Assembly: GCF_036636695.1 (NCBI RefSeq)
Contig: NZ_JAVWNW010000002.1
Source of the DNA: Anaerorhabdus sp036636695
Lineage (GTDB): Bacteria > Bacillota_I > Bacilli_A > Erysipelotrichales > Erysipelotrichaceae
Length of the DNA stretch: 64,000 nt
Strand: one strand, 5' to 3'
The translations under genes and the position numbers were made by a program. How positions within the stretch are numbered: position 1 is the stretch's first letter; each line of letters starts with the position of its first letter. Below the pieces are notes generated by a model. It was given only the letters and a program-made list of their open reading frames with translations. It did not search any database and was not told the origin of the DNA. Shown piece after piece: positions 61,382 to 64,000 of this stretch.

Positions 61382-61753
61382 ATGAAAATTATATTAAATA
61401 ATTCTTCAATGACACCAATTTATGAACAGTTAGTCGACCAAATTAAGGCGATGATTGTAGGTGATCAGCTAAAAGAAGATGATATCTTACCATCTGTTAG
61501 AACTCTATCAAAGGATTTAAAAATAAGTGCCTTAACTGTCAAGAAAGCGTACGATACTCTTGAAGCAGAAGGCTTTACAGTTACAGTCCATGGAAAAGGT
61601 ACCTATGTAGCTGGAAATAACAAAGAATTAATGATAGAGGAAAGAAGAAAAGAAGTAGAAGCTGATTTGGAAATGGCCATCCAAAAAGGTAGAAGAAGTG
61701 GAATGAGCGATCAAGAAATTTTACAATTAATTGATTTAATTATGGAGGGATAA
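61382..61753 (+). CDS. GntR-family regulator, YtrA-type (123 aa)
   Basis: Short GntR protein: winged helix with PIYEQLVDQIKAMIVGDQLK, VRTLSKDLKISALTVKKAYDTLE in pattern and GKGTYVA, followed by a small helical tail. YtrA members repress a linked ABC transporter. ATG 61382 follows GAGGAGGAG. The ATPase gene starts 2 nt after the stop. Confidence 0.88.
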   Translation: MKIILNNSSMTPIYEQLVDQIKAMIVGDQLKEDDILPSVRTLSKDLKISALTVKKAYDTLEAEGFTVTVHGKGTYVAGNNKELMIEERRKEVEADLEMAIQKGRRSGMSDQEILQLIDLIMEG

Positions 61754-61755
61754 AG

Positions 61756-62601
61756 ATGTTACGTGTTAACAATATTACAAAACATTATGATCAGTTCACG
61801 CTTAATTGCTCCTTGGTGATAAAACCAGGAACAATAACCGGTTTAATTGGTCAAAATGGTGCAGGGAAAAGCACAACATTCAAAGCGATTTTAGATTTAA
61901 TAAAAATAGATTCAGGAAATATAGAAATTTTTGGAAAAGATAGTCATACATTAACAAATCACGATAAAGAAAATATTGGAGTTATTCTATCTGATTCTGG
62001 GTTTAGTGAATATTTTGCAATAAAAGATTTAATTCCAATTTTGGCAAGTTTTTATAAGGAATTTAATAAAAAGGAATTCTTGAAAAACTGTCAAAAATTT
62101 GATTTACCTTTAAATAAAAAGATTAAAGATTTTTCAACTGGAATGAAAGCAAAACTAAAAGCAATCGTAGCACTTTCACATAAGGCGAAATTATTAATTT
62201 TAGATGAACCCACAGCTGGGTTAGATGTAATTGCTCGTGATGAACTGCTTGATATCATAAGAGGATATATGGAAGAAAACGATGATACTTCGATTCTTAT
62301 AAGTTCACATATATCAACAGATTTAGAAGGACTTTGCGATGATATATATATGATTCATGATGGTAAAATTGTACTTCATGAAGAAACGGATGTATTACTT
62401 AGTGATTATGCATTACTTAAGGTTGATGAAAATCAATTTGCAACACTAGATAAACAACATATTCTTAAATACAAGAAAGAAAATTTTGGTTATAGTTGTC
62501 TAACAAATCAAAGACAATTTTATCAAGAAAATTATCCATCAGTTTCTATTGAAAAAGGAAATATTGATGAAGTAATTACGTTGATGGTGAGAGGAGAATA
62601 A
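61756..62601 (+). CDS. ABC transporter ATP-binding protein, YtrB-like (281 aa)
   Basis: Walker A GQNGAGKS, signature FSTGMKAKL, Walker B LLILDEPTAGLD and H-loop SSHIS are intact. The C-terminal 70 residues follow the bacitracin/antibiotic-type exporter ATPases. It sits between the GntR gene and a permease gene with 1-2 nt gaps. Confidence 0.92.
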   Translation: MLRVNNITKHYDQFTLNCSLVIKPGTITGLIGQNGAGKSTTFKAILDLIKIDSGNIEIFGKDSHTLTNHDKENIGVILSDSGFSEYFAIKDLIPILASFYKEFNKKEFLKNCQKFDLPLNKKIKDFSTGMKAKLKAIVALSHKAKLLILDEPTAGLDVIARDELLDIIRGYMEENDDTSILISSHISTDLEGLCDDIYMIHDGKIVLHEETDVLLSDYALLKVDENQFATLDKQHILKYKKENFGYSCLTNQRQFYQENYPSVSIEKGNIDEVITLMVRGE

Positions 62602-62602
62602 T

Positions 62603-63265
62603 ATGAAGGGATTATTAATAAAAGATATTAAACTTTTAGGAACACAAAAAACATTTTTCATATCAATTTGCATCTTCTCATTAATTATGATTATAGGAAA
62701 TTTTGATCCTTCATTTATAGTAGGGTATTTAACATTTATCTTCTCCCTATTTGTGATTAGCACAATTAGTTATGATGATTACAATAATGGATTTTCCTTC
62801 TTATTTACATTGCCAGTGACACGTGAAACCTATGTACGTAGCAAGTTTCTTTTGAGTTTAATATTAGGATTAACAAGTTGTATATTTGCGATTATTCTAA
62901 GTGCTGGAGCAGTCTATATTACTACACAAACGCTTGTCACTTTAGACTGGGTTCTATCACAATCAATTGCATGTTTAGTTATCTTTACACTTCTATCAGT
63001 CATGATTCCGATGCAACTTAAGTTTGGTTCTGAAAAGAGTAGAATAGTAATGCTCGTATTCTATGGTGGAATATTTGGTATTGGTGCTTTTATAACTGTA
63101 ATGATGGGACCAGAAAATGCTCAAACATTATTGAAGTCAATATTATCAACAGTGAGTTCGATGAATCAATTTATAGCAATAGGTTCTGTTCTAGTAGTTC
63201 TATTAGGGATATTATTAAGTAGTTATCTAATAAGCGTTAAAGTAATGAAAAACAAACAATTTTAA
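62603..63265 (+). CDS. ABC-2 type permease (220 aa)
   Basis: Six hydrophobic segments with YNNGFSFLFTLPVTRETYVRSKFL in pattern after the second, typical of ABC-2 membrane subunits of YtrC/D type. It is the membrane partner of the ATPase at 61756. Export of a peptide antibiotic or lipid is possible; the substrate is unknown. Confidence 0.85.
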   Translation: MKGLLIKDIKLLGTQKTFFISICIFSLIMIIGNFDPSFIVGYLTFIFSLFVISTISYDDYNNGFSFLFTLPVTRETYVRSKFLLSLILGLTSCIFAIILSAGAVYITTQTLVTLDWVLSQSIACLVIFTLLSVMIPMQLKFGSEKSRIVMLVFYGGIFGIGAFITVMMGPENAQTLLKSILSTVSSMNQFIAIGSVLVVLLGILLSSYLISVKVMKNKQF

Positions 63266-63293
63266 GCTCACCTTTTGGTGAGTTTTAATTTTC
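63265..63293 (+). terminator. Terminator after the ABC operon
   Basis: CTCACC (63267-63272) pairs with GGTGAG (63277-63282) around TTTT, followed by TTTTAATTTT. Confidence 0.75.
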
Positions 63294-63296
63294 CTA

Positions 63297-63327
63297 TTGA
63301 CTTGGAGTAGACTCTAAGTTGTATGAT
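63297..63327 (+). promoter_or_regulatory. MerR-type promoter of the flavodoxin-like operon
   Basis: TTGACT (63297-63302), 19-bp spacer, TATGAT (63322-63327). Inside the spacer, CTTGGAGTAGACTCTAAG (63301-63318) is an inverted repeat with one mismatched pair, the form seen for MerR/NmlR-type activators. The truncated MerR gene at 63896 is the likely regulator. Confidence 0.82.
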
Positions 63328-63356
63328 GTTTGTAGATAGAAAGTGAAGGATAACTT

Positions 63357-63893
63357 ATGGCTAAGAAAGTTTTGATTTTATCAGGAAGTCCACGTGTAAA
63401 AGGAAATTCTGATTTATTGTGTGATGAATTTTTAAGAGGTGTTAAAGATGCGGGTAATGATGGTGAAATCATGCGAATTGCATCTAAAAAAATTGGTTTT
63501 TGTACTGGATGTGAAACATGTGCAAAAACAAAAAAATGTTTCCAACAAGATGATATGTATGAAATACTTTTAAAAATGAGTAAAGCCCAAGTAATTGTAC
63601 TTGCAACACCAGTCTATTTTTATTCCATGGATGGGCAAATGAAAACACTTATTGATCGCACTTTGCCAATTTATACAGAACTAAAAGATAAAGAATTTTA
63701 TATCATCCTTACAGCTGCTGAAACGAATAAAGAAATAATGCAACCAACAGTGGATGGTTTTAGAGGCTTTTTTGATTGCTTAGAAAATCCTAAAGAAAAA
63801 GGCATACTTTATGGATTAGGTGTATGGAAAAAAGGTGAAGTAAAAGAAACAACACTTATGGAAGAAGCTTATAAAATGGGGTCTATGGTATAG
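63357..63893 (+). CDS. Flavodoxin-like NAD(P)H-dependent oxidoreductase (178 aa)
   Basis: Flavodoxin fold of the NADPH-dependent FMN reductase/iron-sulfur flavoprotein group: FMN loop SGSPRVKGNSD, TPVYFYSMDGQMK, and a Cys-rich segment FCTGCETCAKTKKC (four Cys) after residue 47 as in iron-sulfur flavoproteins. It may use FMN with or without a cluster. It shares the MerR-type promoter with the next gene. Confidence 0.82.
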   Translation: MAKKVLILSGSPRVKGNSDLLCDEFLRGVKDAGNDGEIMRIASKKIGFCTGCETCAKTKKCFQQDDMYEILLKMSKAQVIVLATPVYFYSMDGQMKTLIDRTLPIYTELKDKEFYIILTAAETNKEIMQPTVDGFRGFFDCLENPKEKGILYGLGVWKKGEVKETTLMEEAYKMGSMV

Positions 63894-63895
63894 TT

Positions 63896-64000
63896 ATGTT
63901 TATAGCTGAAGTTAGTAAGAAATATGAGATCACTGCCGATACATTACGATATTATGAACGAATCGGATTGATTCCAACTGTTCGCCGTAACGAGAGTGGA
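63896..64000 (+). CDS. MerR-family regulator, N-terminal part cut by window end
   Basis: ATG 63896 opens 35 residues with a MerR helix-turn-helix, FIAEVSKKYEITADTLRYYE followed by RIGLIPTVRRNESG. It starts 2 nt after the flavodoxin-like gene and continues past 64000. With the 19-bp-spacer promoter at 63297 it is probably an autoregulated MerR-oxidoreductase pair. Confidence 0.85.
   Translation, partial: MFIAEVSKKYEITADTLRYYERIGLIPTVRRNESG

Noticed and set aside
1..64000. tRNA, rRNA or CRISPR arrays
   Set aside because: I looked for these by eye and saw no CCA-ended cloverleaf, rRNA-like block or regularly spaced repeat. A tool search (tRNAscan-SE, CRISPR finder) would be needed to exclude them.

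Overview
The window is chromosomal DNA of a low-G+C Bacillota (Firmicute). A/T-rich codons, AGGAGG-type ribosome binding sites, TTGACA/TATAAT promoters, a T-box leader, mannose-family PTS genes and the gene orders rpmE-tdk-prfA-prmC, tilS-hpt-ftsH-hslO-dusB-lysS and upp-atp all fit. An Erysipelotrichia-like anaerobe or facultative anaerobe is plausible, but this is an inference from gene content and order. I see no rRNA, tRNA or CRISPR array.

Layout. 1-2.5 kb: an unknown membrane protein and a Mef-like MFS exporter behind a possible leader-peptide attenuator. 2.5-12.2 kb: housekeeping block (HAD phosphatase, murA, rpmE, a TipA-like MerR regulator, tdk, prfA, prmC, a surface protein with three membrane spans at its C-terminus, tsaC/sua5, glyA). 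12.2-14.1 kb: a TetR regulator and cation/proton antiporter behind a very clear operator. 14.3-21.9 kb: upp and a complete F-type ATP synthase operon whose c subunit carries the residues of a Na+ site. 22-26.2 kb: beta-lactamase-fold hydrolase, MFS transporter, TetR and PAF-acetylhydrolase-like enzyme. 26.2-29.7 kb: carB on the minus strand with no carA beside it, preceded by a 27-codon leader peptide that runs into an intrinsic terminator. 29.7-32 kb: ilvA and a GDPD enzyme.

32-42 kb is an accessory carbohydrate region: a cytoplasmic-type sulfatase, an AraC-type response regulator with a degenerate receiver, a beta-PGM-like HAD, a mannose-family PTS (IIA-IIB-IIC-IID), an anaerobic sulfatase-maturase-like radical SAM protein, a lipoprotein and a TauE/SafE-type exporter. 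Together they suggest uptake of a sulfated sugar through the PTS, desulfation in the cytosol and possibly export of the sulfur oxyanion. The IIA gene has no ATG, GTG or TTG start that retains its active-site histidine; its start appears to be ATC.

42-52 kb: tagO/wecA-like, a PemK/MazF-like protein, tilS, hpt, ftsH, hslO, dusB, a pentapeptide-repeat protein and T-box-controlled lysS. 52.1-56.3 kb is a roughly 4.2 kb island bounded by a 34-bp direct repeat (one mismatch) of the lysS 3' end. It carries a PHP-domain plus ABC-type ATPase protein resembling Ppl/TrlF-like defence proteins, an overlapping small acidic partner gene and two decayed genes, but no recombinase. 56.4-64 kb: oleate hydratase with a TetR regulator, an aldo/keto reductase, a diguanylate cyclase, a YtrA-type GntR-ABC transporter operon, and a flavodoxin-like reductase with a MerR regulator cut by the window end.

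The observations most worth follow-up are the carB leader attenuator, the PHP-ATPase two-gene island at lysS, the sulfatase-PTS locus with its ATC-start IIA and pseudo-receiver regulator, and the Na+-type c subunit. All coordinates, motifs and repeats were read by eye, with no database search.
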